64,000 nt of DNA from contig JBEKDZ010000006.1 of NCBI GenBank assembly GCA_050014095.1, positions 76,111-140,110 on the forward strand. The letters run 5' to 3'. Under the pieces are notes generated by a model. It made no database searches, was not told the DNA's origin, and saw only the letters and a program-made list of their open reading frames with translations. Position 1 is the stretch's first letter; each line of letters begins with the position of its first letter. The position numbers were made by a program, and so were the translations under genes. Positions 1-8,378 of this stretch are shown piece after piece. The DNA comes from RBG-13-51-18 sp050014095 (GTDB lineage: Bacteria > Chloroflexota > Dehalococcoidia > Dehalococcoidales > RBG-16-60-22).

Positions 1-1
1 A

Positions 2-1177
2 GGATACAAAGCTAAATATCCACCTCTTGGATTAATGAAAATTGCCAGATATCATAAGCAACAAGGTGATAAAACTTCGTTTTATAAAGGCACAAGTGCG
101 GCTGTAAGAGACCAAGATTGGGATATCATATATATTACAACCATGTTCACTTACCAGTGGAAAAGGACTATAGAGACAATAAAGTTTTATCAGCGCGGGA
201 AGCAAAAGAATAAAAACAACATAAAAGTCGGTGGGATTTTTGCTTCTCTTTTAAAAGATGATATTGAGAAAGAAACGGGTATTATACCTCATTTTGGATT
301 ATGGCAAGAAGTTGACAGGTTAAAGCCTTATTACAAATTAGTTGATAAATTTTCAGAGTATTATACAAATAATTCTAGTATAGGTTACATGACAAAAGGT
401 TGCGTAAACCGTTGTCCATTTTGTGCGGTGCCAGAGCTTGAGCCAAAATTCATTGATTTCATTCCCCTTGGAAATCAGATTGATAAGAGTAAAAAGGACT
501 TGATATTACTTGATAATAATGTTTTGGCATCAAAGGAATTCAGAAAAATAATTAAAAGCATAAAAAAGAACGGTTTTTACAAAGGCGCTAAATATAAGAA
601 TACACCACGTTATGTTGATTTTAATCAAGGATTAGATGCGAGACTATTGACCGAAGAAAAGATGAAACTATTAAGCGAAATTGCACTCAAACCAATGAGA
701 ATTGCGTTTGATGATATTAAGTTTGAAAAAATATATATAGAAAAAATCCGTTTAGCCTACAAATACGGTATAAAACACCTATCTAATTATATATTATTTA
801 ACTACAATGACACACCCGAGGATTTCTACAAAAGGTTAAGAATAAACATAGAACTAAATGAGGAATTGGGTTTGAGTATATTTTCATTTCCAATGAAGTA
901 CGTACCCCTAGACGCAAAAGATAGAAAATATATAGGTCCAAATTGGACTAAAAAACAACTCAGGGGCATACAATGTATCTTGCATGCCACTCATGGCGTG
1001 GTTGGGCCTAAGAAAGATTTTTTTGAAGCAGCATTCGGCAAATCAGTGGATGAATTTAAATATATTATCGAACAAACGGAAAAGGCTATCTTTTATCGCA
1101 AAAACATGAAACCTTTTCAACCTATTCATAGGGGAAAAGGGGTTAAGGCTTATATTCCACCCCCTGCTCCGGTGTAG
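2..1177 (+). CDS. Radical SAM protein, 5' end cut by window edge
   Basis: A radical SAM enzyme of unknown substrate. The cluster motif GCVNRCPFC (C-x3-C-x2-C) lies at residues 123-130 counted from the ATG at position 35, and three cysteines of this spacing bind the SAM-reducing [4Fe-4S] cluster. The frame stays open upstream of that ATG to the first base, reading AKYPPLGLMKIARYH. This resembles the start of B12-binding-like radical SAM proteins, so the true start is probably outside the window. The motif DFNQGLDARLL in the middle fits the barrel. The gene is AT-rich compared with the pterin genes that follow, which may mean it was acquired. Specific function not recognised. Confidence 0.75.
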   Translation, partial: GYKAKYPPLGLMKIARYHKQQGDKTSFYKGTSAAVRDQDWDIIYITTMFTYQWKRTIETIKFYQRGKQKNKNNIKVGGIFASLLKDDIEKETGIIPHFGLWQEVDRLKPYYKLVDKFSEYYTNNSSIGYMTKGCVNRCPFCAVPELEPKFIDFIPLGNQIDKSKKDLILLDNNVLASKEFRKIIKSIKKNGFYKGAKYKNTPRYVDFNQGLDARLLTEEKMKLLSEIALKPMRIAFDDIKFEKIYIEKIRLAYKYGIKHLSNYILFNYNDTPEDFYKRLRINIELNEELGLSIFSFPMKYVPLDAKDRKYIGPNWTKKQLRGIQCILHATHGVVGPKKDFFEAAFGKSVDEFKYIIEQTEKAIFYRKNMKPFQPIHRGKGVKAYIPPPAPV

Positions 1178-1260
1178 GTAAATCCTTCTCTCATCTCCCC
1201 TTACGAATGGGAGACGATATCATTTTTTATTAAATCATTACGCTCAATAGCTTCTTTCGT

Positions 1261-1279
1261 CCTCCTTTTATAAAGGAGG
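1261..1279. repeat. Palindromic hairpin between convergent genes
   Basis: Perfect 8-bp inverted repeat CCTCCTTT / AAAGGAGG with a 3-nt loop, between the 3' ends of the radical SAM gene and queD. No T-run follows on either strand, so it is a weak terminator candidate. It resembles the other intergenic palindromes of this window. Confidence 0.35.
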
Positions 1280-1290
1280 ATAGAGGCGGA

Positions 1291-1665
1291 TTAGGGTCTA
1301 TACTCCACGCCTTGATGGGGTGTCTCAAAAACTTCGACTGCGCTCAGTTCATGTGCTTCAACTTCTTTAGAGAGTTTTTTCTTAAGCTCTTTATATATCG
1401 TGGCGGCGAGGTTTTCCGCGGAGGGGTTGATTTTATCAAAAGGTTTAACGTCATTCAGGCAGGTATGGTCGTAGCGCTCCAGTATTTTACTTAAGTGCGC
1501 CTTAAGGTCGGTAAAGTCGTAAGCGAGGCCGATTTTATTAAGCTTTTCCGCGCTCACCTTCACCACAATCCTATAGCGGTGACCGTGCAGGTTCTCGCAC
1601 TTGCCCTTATAGTCCCGCAGGTAGTGGGCGGCGTCGATGTGTTTCTCCACAGAGATTTCGTACAT
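1291..1665 (-). CDS. queD: 6-carboxytetrahydropterin synthase / 6-pyruvoyltetrahydropterin synthase family (QueD)
   Basis: QueD converts 7,8-dihydroneopterin triphosphate to 6-carboxy-5,6,7,8-tetrahydropterin, the second step to queuosine and other 7-deazaguanines. The 124 residues match the family length. Zinc ligands His14, His27 and His29 and catalytic Cys23 are visible in CENLHGHR. Asp66-His67 and the C-terminal VFETPHQG motif complete the fold. It is followed downstream in the minus direction by no partner gene and preceded by folP and folK, so it may serve pterin chemistry more generally. The C-terminal stretch around HELSAVEVFE is encoded by DNA resembling an intergenic repeat (see findings). 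Confidence 0.88.
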   Translation of the reverse strand: MYEISVEKHIDAAHYLRDYKGKCENLHGHRYRIVVKVSAEKLNKIGLAYDFTDLKAHLSKILERYDHTCLNDVKPFDKINPSAENLAATIYKELKKKLSKEVEAHELSAVEVFETPHQGVEYRP

Positions 1666-1668
1666 ATT

Positions 1669-1775
1669 AGTTCACAGTTTACAGTAGACAGTTTACAGTT
1701 ATCAGTTATCAGTTATCAGTTTACAGTTTACAGTCCCCTACCCTTTGCCCCTACTGATAACTGTTTACTGTTAAC
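1669..1775. repeat. Short tandem repeats of AGTTTACAGT / AGTTATCAGT with inverted copy
   Basis: Between queD and folK there are about six degenerate copies of a 10-bp unit, alternating AGTTTACAGT and AGTTATCAGT, from about 1669 to 1734. A reverse-complement copy (ACTGATAACTG, CTGTTTACTGT) lies at 1752-1775. The two parts could form a long imperfect hairpin after folK transcription. No coding frame is evident. Confidence 0.6.
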
Positions 1776-1789
1776 TTCTCCCTTTCCCC

Positions 1790-2281
1790 TTATTTCCCGT
1801 TGAACTTCATTACGCCCTGCACCTCTTTAACCGCCTTATCAAGCTCCTTAATCGTTCTCTTGAGCACCGGGTGGACGAAATCCGGGGCGATTTCCGCCAG
1901 GGGGATAAGGACAAAAGACCTTTCGTGCATCTTGGGGTGGGGGACAACGAGGTTGGGGGTATTGACCACCTGGTCGCCGAAGAGGACAATATCGATATCA
2001 ATAGTGCGGGGTTCGCCGGAGCGACTATACCGACCCATCTTAAGCTCGATGCCCTTGAGCAAAGCCAGTAGACCCTCCGGCGTAAGGCGGGTGAACACCT
2101 CGCAAGCCAGATTGAGAAAACGGGGTTGATTGACCAAACCTATCGGCTCGGTATCGTATATCGAGGAAACCTTGCCCATACGCATGCGCTCCGATATCAG
2201 CTTTAACGCCTGGTCGAGGTTCGCCTGGCGGTTACCCAGGTTCGAGCCGAGGCTAAGAAATACCGTTACTGTCTCATTCAC
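1790..2281 (-). CDS. folK: 2-amino-4-hydroxy-6-hydroxymethyldihydropteridine pyrophosphokinase (FolK)
   Basis: FolK pyrophosphorylates 6-hydroxymethyl-7,8-dihydropterin with ATP, giving the substrate of dihydropteroate synthase in folate synthesis. It is a 163-residue cytosolic enzyme. The N-terminal LSLGSNLGNR motif, the central RTIDIDIVLFG (conserved Asp pair that holds the two magnesium ions) and PHPKMHERSFVLIPL are all present. The start overlaps the end of folP by 8 nt on the same strand, which indicates translational coupling. Confidence 0.93.
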   Translation of the reverse strand: MNETVTVFLSLGSNLGNRQANLDQALKLISERMRMGKVSSIYDTEPIGLVNQPRFLNLACEVFTRLTPEGLLALLKGIELKMGRYSRSGEPRTIDIDIVLFGDQVVNTPNLVVPHPKMHERSFVLIPLAEIAPDFVHPVLKRTIKELDKAVKEVQGVMKFNGK

Positions 2282-3128
2282 CGATTGACCCCCTTCTTAT
2301 TATAGCATCACTCATACGGCAGACAAGAGCGGTCTGGCGGACGTCATGGACGCGTACCATATCGGCCCCGTTAGCAATGCCGATAGCCGTCACCGCCAGA
2401 TTCCCCTCCAGTCGTTTATCCGCCGGCAGGTCCAGCACCAGGCCAATCATGCTCTTGCGGGACGTACCCAGCAGGATAGGCTTACCCAGCGTTTTAAGTT
2501 CCGCCAGCCGATTTACCAGCTCCAGGTTCTGCTCTAAAGACTTGCCGAACCCGATACCGGGGTCGACGATAATATTCTCCGGCGGGACGCCTGCCTTTAA
2601 AGCGATTTTAATACCGTTTTCCAGATCGGCAAGAACCTTAGCCACGATGCCGACTTTGGGCGGGGCATCACGTTCGTTAGCCATTAAGATGATGGGAACA
2701 CCCCTCTCCGCGGCGAGGCGGGCGAGGGAGGGGTCTTGCTTAAGCCCCCAGATATCATTAATCATACTGGCGCCGGCCTCTAAAGCGCGACTGGCAACAC
2801 GGGCTTTATAGGTATCGATACTGATGGGCACGGATATTTCCTTAACGAGGCGCTCGATGGCGGGAATGACCAGCTTAAGTTCTTCTTCGACATCACTGAT
2901 AGACATGGGTTTGGTGCCGGGGCGGGTGGACTCGCCACCGACATCGATAATATCCGCCCCTTCGTCGACCATGCGCTGCGCCTGGTCAACCGTCCGCTCG
3001 ATATCGTCCCCAAGGCCGTCGCCGGAAAAGGAGTCCGGCGAAAGGTTAACGACACCCATGATATAGGTCTTTTCGCCCCAGCGGAACTCGACACCGCCGC
3101 ACTTAGTGGGAGTTAACGTAGTTTTCAT
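2274..3128 (-). CDS. folP: Dihydropteroate synthase (FolP)
   Basis: FolP condenses p-aminobenzoate with dihydropterin pyrophosphate to give dihydropteroate. The 284-residue TIM barrel has MGVVNLSPDSFSGDG near residues 25-39, DVGGESTRPG near 62-71, a PISIDTYKA strand and DPGIGFGKS. These bind the pterin and pyrophosphate. It is the first gene of a folP-folK unit reading leftward, with a promoter candidate about 10 nt upstream of the ATG. Confidence 0.94.
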   Translation of the reverse strand: MKTTLTPTKCGGVEFRWGEKTYIMGVVNLSPDSFSGDGLGDDIERTVDQAQRMVDEGADIIDVGGESTRPGTKPMSISDVEEELKLVIPAIERLVKEISVPISIDTYKARVASRALEAGASMINDIWGLKQDPSLARLAAERGVPIILMANERDAPPKVGIVAKVLADLENGIKIALKAGVPPENIIVDPGIGFGKSLEQNLELVNRLAELKTLGKPILLGTSRKSMIGLVLDLPADKRLEGNLAVTAIGIANGADMVRVHDVRQTALVCRMSDAIIRRGSIGE

Positions 3129-3137
3129 TTAACCCAT

Positions 3138-3146
3138 ATTGTAGCA
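3138..3146 (-). promoter_or_regulatory. Extended -10 promoter candidate for folP-folK
   Basis: On the minus strand TGC precedes TACAAT (an extended -10), ending about 10 nt before the folP ATG. No good -35 is seen at the usual distance. The same TGC-TAnAAT arrangement recurs before nusB, acs and the tRNA gene here. Confidence 0.4.
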
Positions 3147-3229
3147 CCTTCAAGGCACGGGGGAAACTCTAAATCCTAAACGGTGGGGAGGATTCTTTAT
3201 GCCAGCAAGGTGTGATATATTGAAAGTAG

Positions 3230-3832
3230 ATGGATGAGATAAAACGTATTATAAGTCCGGACACGCTAAAGCAAAACCGGGTGCCGCCGGGGCAGCGGCT
3301 GACCGATAAGTGGCCCGTGCTGCATCACGGCAGCGTACCCAAAATCGACGTCAAGAAGTGGACGTTTAAAATAACCGGGCTTGTGGAAAAAGAGGTAACG
3401 CTCACCTACGAAGATTTCATATCACTGCCGCGGGTGGAGGTATTTTCCGATATCCACTGCGTGACCACATGGTCGAAGCTGAACAATCTATGGGAGGGCG
3501 TGAGCGCCGGCGTGATAAAAGACCTGGTGCAGATAAAGGGGGAGGCGAAATACGTAATGGTGGCGGGGGAGGGAGGCTTTACGACCAACCTGCCGCTGGA
3601 GGACTTTTTCCAGGAGGATGTCCTGTTCGCGATTAAGCATGACGGGCAACCGATAACGTCGGAGCATGGGGGCCCGGTAAGGCTCGTAGTGCCGCGGCTT
3701 TATTTCTGGAAGAGCGCCAAGTGGGTGACGGGTGTAAGGTTCATGGCTAAAGACGAGCCCGGGTTCTGGGAGCGGGCGGGCTACCATATGCACGGCGACC
3801 CGTGGACGGAGGAGAGGTACGGGGGGAGGTAG
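3230..3832 (+). CDS. Sulfite-oxidase-like molybdopterin oxidoreductase
   Basis: A 200-residue protein made of the sulfite oxidase molybdopterin-binding fold alone. The motif SDIHCVTTWS contains Cys77, the expected molybdenum ligand. GWxx-type haem or dimerisation domains are absent, as in the YuiH/MsrP-like subfamily. Conserved stretches include EHGGPVRLVVPRLYFWKSAKWV. There is no Tat or Sec signal, so it is probably cytoplasmic. The physiological substrate is unknown. It stands alone between divergent folP and the repeat-protein gene. The ribosome-binding site is weak; ATG at 3230 gives the family's usual N-terminus. Confidence 0.82.
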   Translation: MDEIKRIISPDTLKQNRVPPGQRLTDKWPVLHHGSVPKIDVKKWTFKITGLVEKEVTLTYEDFISLPRVEVFSDIHCVTTWSKLNNLWEGVSAGVIKDLVQIKGEAKYVMVAGEGGFTTNLPLEDFFQEDVLFAIKHDGQPITSEHGGPVRLVVPRLYFWKSAKWVTGVRFMAKDEPGFWERAGYHMHGDPWTEERYGGR

Positions 3833-3973
3833 GGAGGAAGCTTAAAAATCAAAATTCAAAGGTCAAAGACACAGGAAAAAAGTAAAAACATTGGACTGAT
3901 TCACCCTAACGGTGCTATACTGGTAAAGTACAATGTTGGGCAGCACGTCATAAAATAATACGCTAATCCACGA

Positions 3974-4006
3974 GGGCGCTAGCAGTAGCGTCCTTAACTT
4001 TTAAGG
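3974..4006 (+). promoter_or_regulatory. Two overlapping leader hairpins, one masking the ribosome-binding site
   Basis: Hairpin 1 pairs 3974-3981 with 3986-3993 (8 bp with one G-T pair). Hairpin 2 pairs CCTTAA at 3992-3997 with TTAAGG at 4001-4006. The right arm of hairpin 2 contains the AAGG of the ribosome-binding site, 8-9 nt before the ATG at 4016. The two hairpins share 3992-3993, so both cannot form fully at once. This is a possible translation switch; ligand or trigger unknown. Confidence 0.35.
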
Positions 4007-4015
4007 ATAGACTGG

Positions 4016-5899
4016 ATGAAGAAGTTTTTACACGAGCTATTATTGTATTTCTGGATTCCGTTAATCGTCGCGCTAGTCTCCTATATTTCCTTCCAGCTTA
4101 ACGATGTTACTCTGGGGCTAATCACGCTGGTGGCTTCAACTGCCATCTATGCCATCGCCCGACTCTATTTCATGTATAAAAAATGGTGGCTGCTGGTTCT
4201 TCTGATGGTCGTAGTTTTAGGGTCGGTGGGTATCTATTTCTTAAAGGCGCCGGCCTTTACACTTACCATTAATGAACAAAAAATAACAAGTACCACCCTA
4301 AACCTGTCCGAAGGCACGATAACCATAATGCCCGCGCCTCAAGGCAACGGAGAATACACTAAGAATACCGTCGTCACTCTTTCCGCCGAGCCTGCGTCCG
4401 GCTACGATTGGATAGGCTGGTCGGGCACCAATAACGATAACGTTAATCCCACCACTGTAACGATGAGTGATGACAAAGCAGTCAAAGCTAACTTCGAGGC
4501 GCGTTACTCACTGATAATCAATAATCAGCAGGTTATCGGGTCGGTCGTAAGTTTCACCGAAGGGTCGGTAACCGTTGACCCACCTCCTTCTAATGCCGAT
4601 GGGAAATACTCTCGTGGCACAACAGTTCACCTGACCGTCCATGCCAATACTGGTTACGATTGGCAAAGCTGGACCGGCACCGATAATGATACTGCCAACC
4701 CTACTACGGTAACGATGAACAGCGGCAAACAAATTACACTTGCTTTCTCGGGACGTTTCGGACTCACCATCAATGGCGAGACAGTAACCAACAATGTAGT
4801 AATCTTACCAGAAGGTTCCATATCAGTCGCCCCGGCACCCGATGCTGACGGAACATATGCCAATGGAACCGAGGTAACGCTAAAAGCCAACCCGAGCCAG
4901 GGATATGGCTGGCAAAGCTGGTCAGGGACCAGTAGCGATACATCAAATCCGACCGCGGTAACTCTAAGCAGCGATAAACATGTAATGATACACTGGGAAC
5001 AGCGTTACATGGCGATTATCAACAGTCAACCGTTGTTACACTCCAGCATTAGCTTGACCGGTGGGATAGTGACTGTAAACCCCGCGCCCGGGAGCGATGG
5101 CTCTTATGCCAAGAATGCCAAGGTCGTGTTCACCGCGACGCCGGCGGCGGGCTATCGTTTTGACCACTGGGGCGGGGATACCAGCGGTACCACAAACTCT
5201 ATCATCGTTACGTTTAGCAGCGATAAGAGCATCGCCGTCGTGTTCGTCAAGACATATAATCTGGTCGCGGTAGCAAGTCCCGGTCAAGGCGGCTCGATAT
5301 CTAACGGCAGCGGCACTTTCGATGAGGGCACGACGATTACCCTGACCGCCACTCCAGCGGTAGGCTATCGTTTCGACCACTGGGAAGGAAACGCATCCGG
5401 CAAGACCCCTTCGATAAGTATGATGATGAATGCTGATAAAGCCGTCGTCGCTGTATTCATTAAAACCTACACACTAACTGTAACAGTAAATCCAGCAGTA
5501 GGCGGCTCGGTTTCTAATACGGGTGGTACCTATGACGCGGGCTCTAATGTAACCCTGACTGCTACGCCAGCGCTGGGCTATCGCTTCGACCGGTGGGAAG
5601 GCGCGGCAACCGGCAATGCTACCTCCGTATCTGTTACCATGGATACCGATAAGAGCGTCACCGCCGTATTCATTAAAAAATATACTCTAACCGTTACGAT
5701 AAATCCGGCCGAAGGTGGCTCGATATCCACCGTGAATAGCACCTATGACGCAGGTGCCGAGGTAACTGTTACCGCCACGCCGGCAACGGGCTACGTTTTC
5801 GACCATTGGGAGGGCGATGTCACCAGTACCGACGCCACCATCACCATTACCATGGACAGCGATAGGGATATCACGGCAGTGTTCATCCCCTCGGCATAA
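4016..5899 (+). CDS. Membrane-anchored protein with seven InlB B-type (beta-grasp) repeats
   Basis: A 627-residue protein. Residues 1-85 hold two or three hydrophobic segments (for example LLYFWIPLIVALVSYISF and WWLLVLLMVVVLGSVGIYFL), so it is anchored in the membrane with the rest outside. Residues about 86-627 are seven tandem copies of the divergent InlB B-repeat, each with a GY-x-W/F-x-x-W core and a xKxVxAxF end. Repeats 1-4 are about 80 residues and open with an extra INxQ strand. Repeats 5-7 are about 70 residues, open with a Gly-rich GGSxS strand and are much more alike, suggesting recent internal duplication. Such repeats occur in surface adhesins and cell-wall proteins; the binding partner is unknown. 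Confidence 0.8.
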   Translation: MKKFLHELLLYFWIPLIVALVSYISFQLNDVTLGLITLVASTAIYAIARLYFMYKKWWLLVLLMVVVLGSVGIYFLKAPAFTLTINEQKITSTTLNLSEGTITIMPAPQGNGEYTKNTVVTLSAEPASGYDWIGWSGTNNDNVNPTTVTMSDDKAVKANFEARYSLIINNQQVIGSVVSFTEGSVTVDPPPSNADGKYSRGTTVHLTVHANTGYDWQSWTGTDNDTANPTTVTMNSGKQITLAFSGRFGLTINGETVTNNVVILPEGSISVAPAPDADGTYANGTEVTLKANPSQGYGWQSWSGTSSDTSNPTAVTLSSDKHVMIHWEQRYMAIINSQPLLHSSISLTGGIVTVNPAPGSDGSYAKNAKVVFTATPAAGYRFDHWGGDTSGTTNSIIVTFSSDKSIAVVFVKTYNLVAVASPGQGGSISNGSGTFDEGTTITLTATPAVGYRFDHWEGNASGKTPSISMMMNADKAVVAVFIKTYTLTVTVNPAVGGSVSNTGGTYDAGSNVTLTATPALGYRFDRWEGAATGNATSVSVTMDTDKSVTAVFIKKYTLTVTINPAEGGSISTVNSTYDAGAEVTVTATPATGYVFDHWEGDVTSTDATITITMDSDRDITAVFIPSA

Positions 5900-6206
5900 G
5901 CAAAACAATACGCTAACACCTAATCGCTCGCTTCCCGTCCTGGCAAGATGAAAGGCAAGTGATTTTGCTATTTGCCCATCCAACATCGAAGGCAGAACAA
6001 CCTCACCCCCTTTATCCCTTCAGGGAGAACCTTCAGGGTGAACCCCCTCTCCGCCAGCGGAGAGGGGGGAATTTTAGGAAGAGGGGTCTGCACCCCTCTT
6101 TGACGCCCCGTTCAGGTAGTCATAAAATACAATATATATTTGCCCGTGAATAAGTGTTGTGATATCATTTACTTGTTTTCAAGCTGTAGCTGTGAGGTGA
6201 AATAAC
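5900..6206. repeat. Intergenic region with palindromic repeat debris
   Basis: No convincing gene. A perfect 12-bp inverted repeat CCCCCTCTCCGC / GCGGAGAGGGGG lies at 6043-6068 with a 2-nt loop. A second hairpin with 9-bp arms AAGAGGGGT / ACCCCTCTT lies at 6079-6100. The CAGGGAGAACCTTCAGGG motif at 6020-6040 recurs near 31870-31920. This is one of several related intergenic elements. The ribosome-binding site of the next gene (GAGGTGA, 6194-6200) ends the region. Confidence 0.6.
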
Positions 6207-7751
6207 TTGAGAGACGAAAACGAAAAACTAAGTAAGCTGGAGGCGGAGCTTAAGGCAGGGGGCGGGGAAAAGAACATCCAGAAGCAGCACGAGTCCGGCA
6301 AGCTGACGGCGCGTGAGAGGCTGGACCTGTTCTTTGACCAGGGGACATTCCAGGAGACCGACCTGTTCGTGCAGCATCGCTCCAGCAATTTCGGGCTGGA
6401 CAAAGTATCCATACCGGCGGACGGGGTTATCACGGGCTTCGGTAAGGTAAACGGGCGAACCGTTTGTGCCTACGCCCAGGACTTTACGGCACGGGGAGGG
6501 ACATTGGGGGAAATGCACGCCAGGAAAATTTGCCGCATCATGGACCTGGCGATGAAGATGAAAGCGCCGATGGTGGGGTTCATCGATAGCGGGGGAGCGC
6601 GCATCCAGGAGGGCATCAACGCCCTCGACGGGTACAGCAATATCTTCTACCGCAACTCCTGCGCCTCCGGGGTCATCCCACAGATATCCGCCATCATGGG
6701 GCCGGCGGCGGGGGGTGCGGTGTATTCTCCGGCGATGACGGACTTCGTTTTCATGGTAAAGAAGACAAGCTATATGTTCATCACAGGGCCGGCGGTGGTT
6801 AAAAGCGTCACCAGCGAGGAGATAAGCAACGAGGAACTGGGTGGGGCCTTAACCCACAGTACCAAGAGCGGCGTGACACAGTTCGCCTGCGACAACGACC
6901 AGCAGGCAATCGAGGAAATCAAGAAGCTGCTAAGCTATCTGCCTTCTAACAATGAGGAAAAACCACCTTACGTTCCGACTAAAGATTCCCCCGACCGCTC
7001 GGATAAGGTTTTGGATAGTATTTTGCCGGAAAACTCGAACAAGACCTATAACATGAAGGACGTTATCAAAGCCATCGTGGACGACGGGGAGTTTTTAGAA
7101 CCGTCGCGGCAGTGGGCGCAGAATATGATAACCGCCTTCGCGCGGATGAACGGTCAGGTCATTGGCATCATCGCCAACCAGCCGAGTCATCTCGCCGGCT
7201 GCCTCGATATTAACGCCTCGGACAAAGCGACGCGGTTCATCAGATTCTGCGATGCCTTCAATATCCCTTTGCTCACCATCGCGGACGTGCCCGGGTTTTT
7301 ACCCGGCAGCCACCAAGAGTGGGGCGGCATTATCCGGCACGGCGCCAAGCTGCTGTGGTGCTACGCCGAGGCTACCGTGCCCAAGATAACGCTGATTACG
7401 CGCAAGGCTTACGGCGGGGCATATATCGCCATGTGCAGTCAGGGTCTGGGGGCGGACTATACACTAGCCTGGCCGCAGGCGGAGATAGCAGTGATGGGGG
7501 CGGAGGCAGCAACCCCTATTATCTTTAAGGGAGAGATAGACAAGGCGGAAGATAAAGAAGCCAAAGAGCAGGAAATTATTAAAGAGTACCGCGAGCTGCT
7601 TTATAATCCTTACGTGGCGGCGAAGATGGGGTACATTAACGCGGTCATCCAGCAGAGCGAAACGCGGGCGAAGATTATCGCAGCGCTGGATGCTTTAAAA
7701 GACAAGAAAGAGAGCCGACCTTACAAAAAGCACGGCAACATACCGATGTAG
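6207..7751 (+). CDS. Acyl-CoA carboxylase carboxyltransferase (beta) subunit, propionyl/methylmalonyl-CoA type
   Basis: A 514-residue carboxyltransferase of the PccB/MmdA family. It moves a carboxyl group between biotin and an acyl-CoA. Both crotonase-like halves are present: the N-terminal half has GFIDSGGARIQEG and the oxyanion-type MGPAAGGAVYSPAM; the C-terminal half has IADVPGFLPGS, the KAYGGAYIAM loop and the GAEAA motif. The start is TTG, chosen because GAGGTGA lies 6 nt upstream and the sequence MRDENEKLSKLEAEL is a typical N-terminus. No biotin carboxylase or biotin carrier gene is in the window, so it could belong to a propionyl-CoA carboxylase or a methylmalonyl-CoA decarboxylase. 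Confidence 0.9.
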   Translation: MRDENEKLSKLEAELKAGGGEKNIQKQHESGKLTARERLDLFFDQGTFQETDLFVQHRSSNFGLDKVSIPADGVITGFGKVNGRTVCAYAQDFTARGGTLGEMHARKICRIMDLAMKMKAPMVGFIDSGGARIQEGINALDGYSNIFYRNSCASGVIPQISAIMGPAAGGAVYSPAMTDFVFMVKKTSYMFITGPAVVKSVTSEEISNEELGGALTHSTKSGVTQFACDNDQQAIEEIKKLLSYLPSNNEEKPPYVPTKDSPDRSDKVLDSILPENSNKTYNMKDVIKAIVDDGEFLEPSRQWAQNMITAFARMNGQVIGIIANQPSHLAGCLDINASDKATRFIRFCDAFNIPLLTIADVPGFLPGSHQEWGGIIRHGAKLLWCYAEATVPKITLITRKAYGGAYIAMCSQGLGADYTLAWPQAEIAVMGAEAATPIIFKGEIDKAEDKEAKEQEIIKEYRELLYNPYVAAKMGYINAVIQQSETRAKIIAALDALKDKKESRPYKKHGNIPM

Positions 7752-7765
7752 AAGGATTTTTCATT

Positions 7766-7859
7766 CCTCTCCCTTGATGGGAGAGGTCAGGTGAGGGTGA
7801 AATCTTTATTTTAGAAAATGTCCCCCCTCACCTTAATCCTCTCCCGCGGTGGGGAGAGG
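7766..7859. repeat. Composite palindromic repeat (MITE-like)
   Basis: An element of about 95 bp between genes. CCTCTCCC / GGGAGAGG hairpins stand at each end (7766-7786 and 7838-7859). Inside them AGGTGAGGG (7789-7797) pairs with CCCTCACCT (7825-7833). The whole is therefore one large palindrome with terminal stem-loops, related to the repeats near 6050 and 38600. No protein is encoded. Confidence 0.6.
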
Positions 7860-7895
7860 AGATTTGAAGGAACTTAAAACGGGACTTAGTTAAAC

Positions 7896-8378
7896 ATGCT
7901 TATCAGGGCATTAACCGAAAAAGACATACCGGCGTGGCTGGCACTGGCACACGAAGGCGATGATATCGTAAGTGGGATGGTCCCAGATATTGCCACGTTT
8001 TATAAAGGCTTTGATGAATACATGAAATCCAAGATAAAGCAGCAAGAGGCTTTCATGGTAGTGGATAAAACTACTGATAAATGTCTGGGAATAGTCGCTT
8101 TTTCTAAAAAGCATAACCGGATTACATTTTTAGGAGTCATTATAAAAGCCGATTACAATAAAGTGGGCAGAGAGCTTATGAAAGTCGCCCTGAACCAGAT
8201 GGATATAACTAAAGAAATAACGGCGAATATATTTAAGTCCAACGCTGAAATGATGAGAAAGGAGCGCTCTCTGCTCGAGGATTTTGGATTCACCAGGACA
8301 GATAATACAATACTAGAGGCTGGAGCTCCCGCCTACCAGATGAAGAGGCCTCCCAGAAAGATGGTGAGCGTCGGATAA
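7896..8378 (+). CDS. GNAT-family acetyltransferase-like protein
   Basis: A 160-residue protein with the order of a GNAT fold: MLIRALTEKDIPAWLALA at the N-terminus, KCLGIVAFSKKHNRITFLGVI as the central strands, and VGRELMKVALN as the acetyl-CoA binding helix, though the usual Q/RxxGxG/A loop is weak (YNKVGRELM). Its stop codon overlaps the ATG of the aconitase-family gene by one base, so the two are co-translated. Substrate unknown. Confidence 0.6.
   Translation: MLIRALTEKDIPAWLALAHEGDDIVSGMVPDIATFYKGFDEYMKSKIKQQEAFMVVDKTTDKCLGIVAFSKKHNRITFLGVIIKADYNKVGRELMKVALNQMDITKEITANIFKSNAEMMRKERSLLEDFGFTRTDNTILEAGAPAYQMKRPPRKMVSVG

Noticed and set aside
1495..1803. Plus-strand frames over queD, folK and folP
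   Set aside because: They are antisense shadows: the minus-strand genes have complete family motifs and normal lengths.
3900..4015. Cyclic-di-GMP (GEMM) or other known riboswitch before the InlB gene and before the kinase
   Set aside because: The conserved GGCAAACC and GACGCAAAGCC blocks of the class I switch are not found. Only a loose resemblance at ACGCTAAT was seen. A covariance search of RF01051 would decide.
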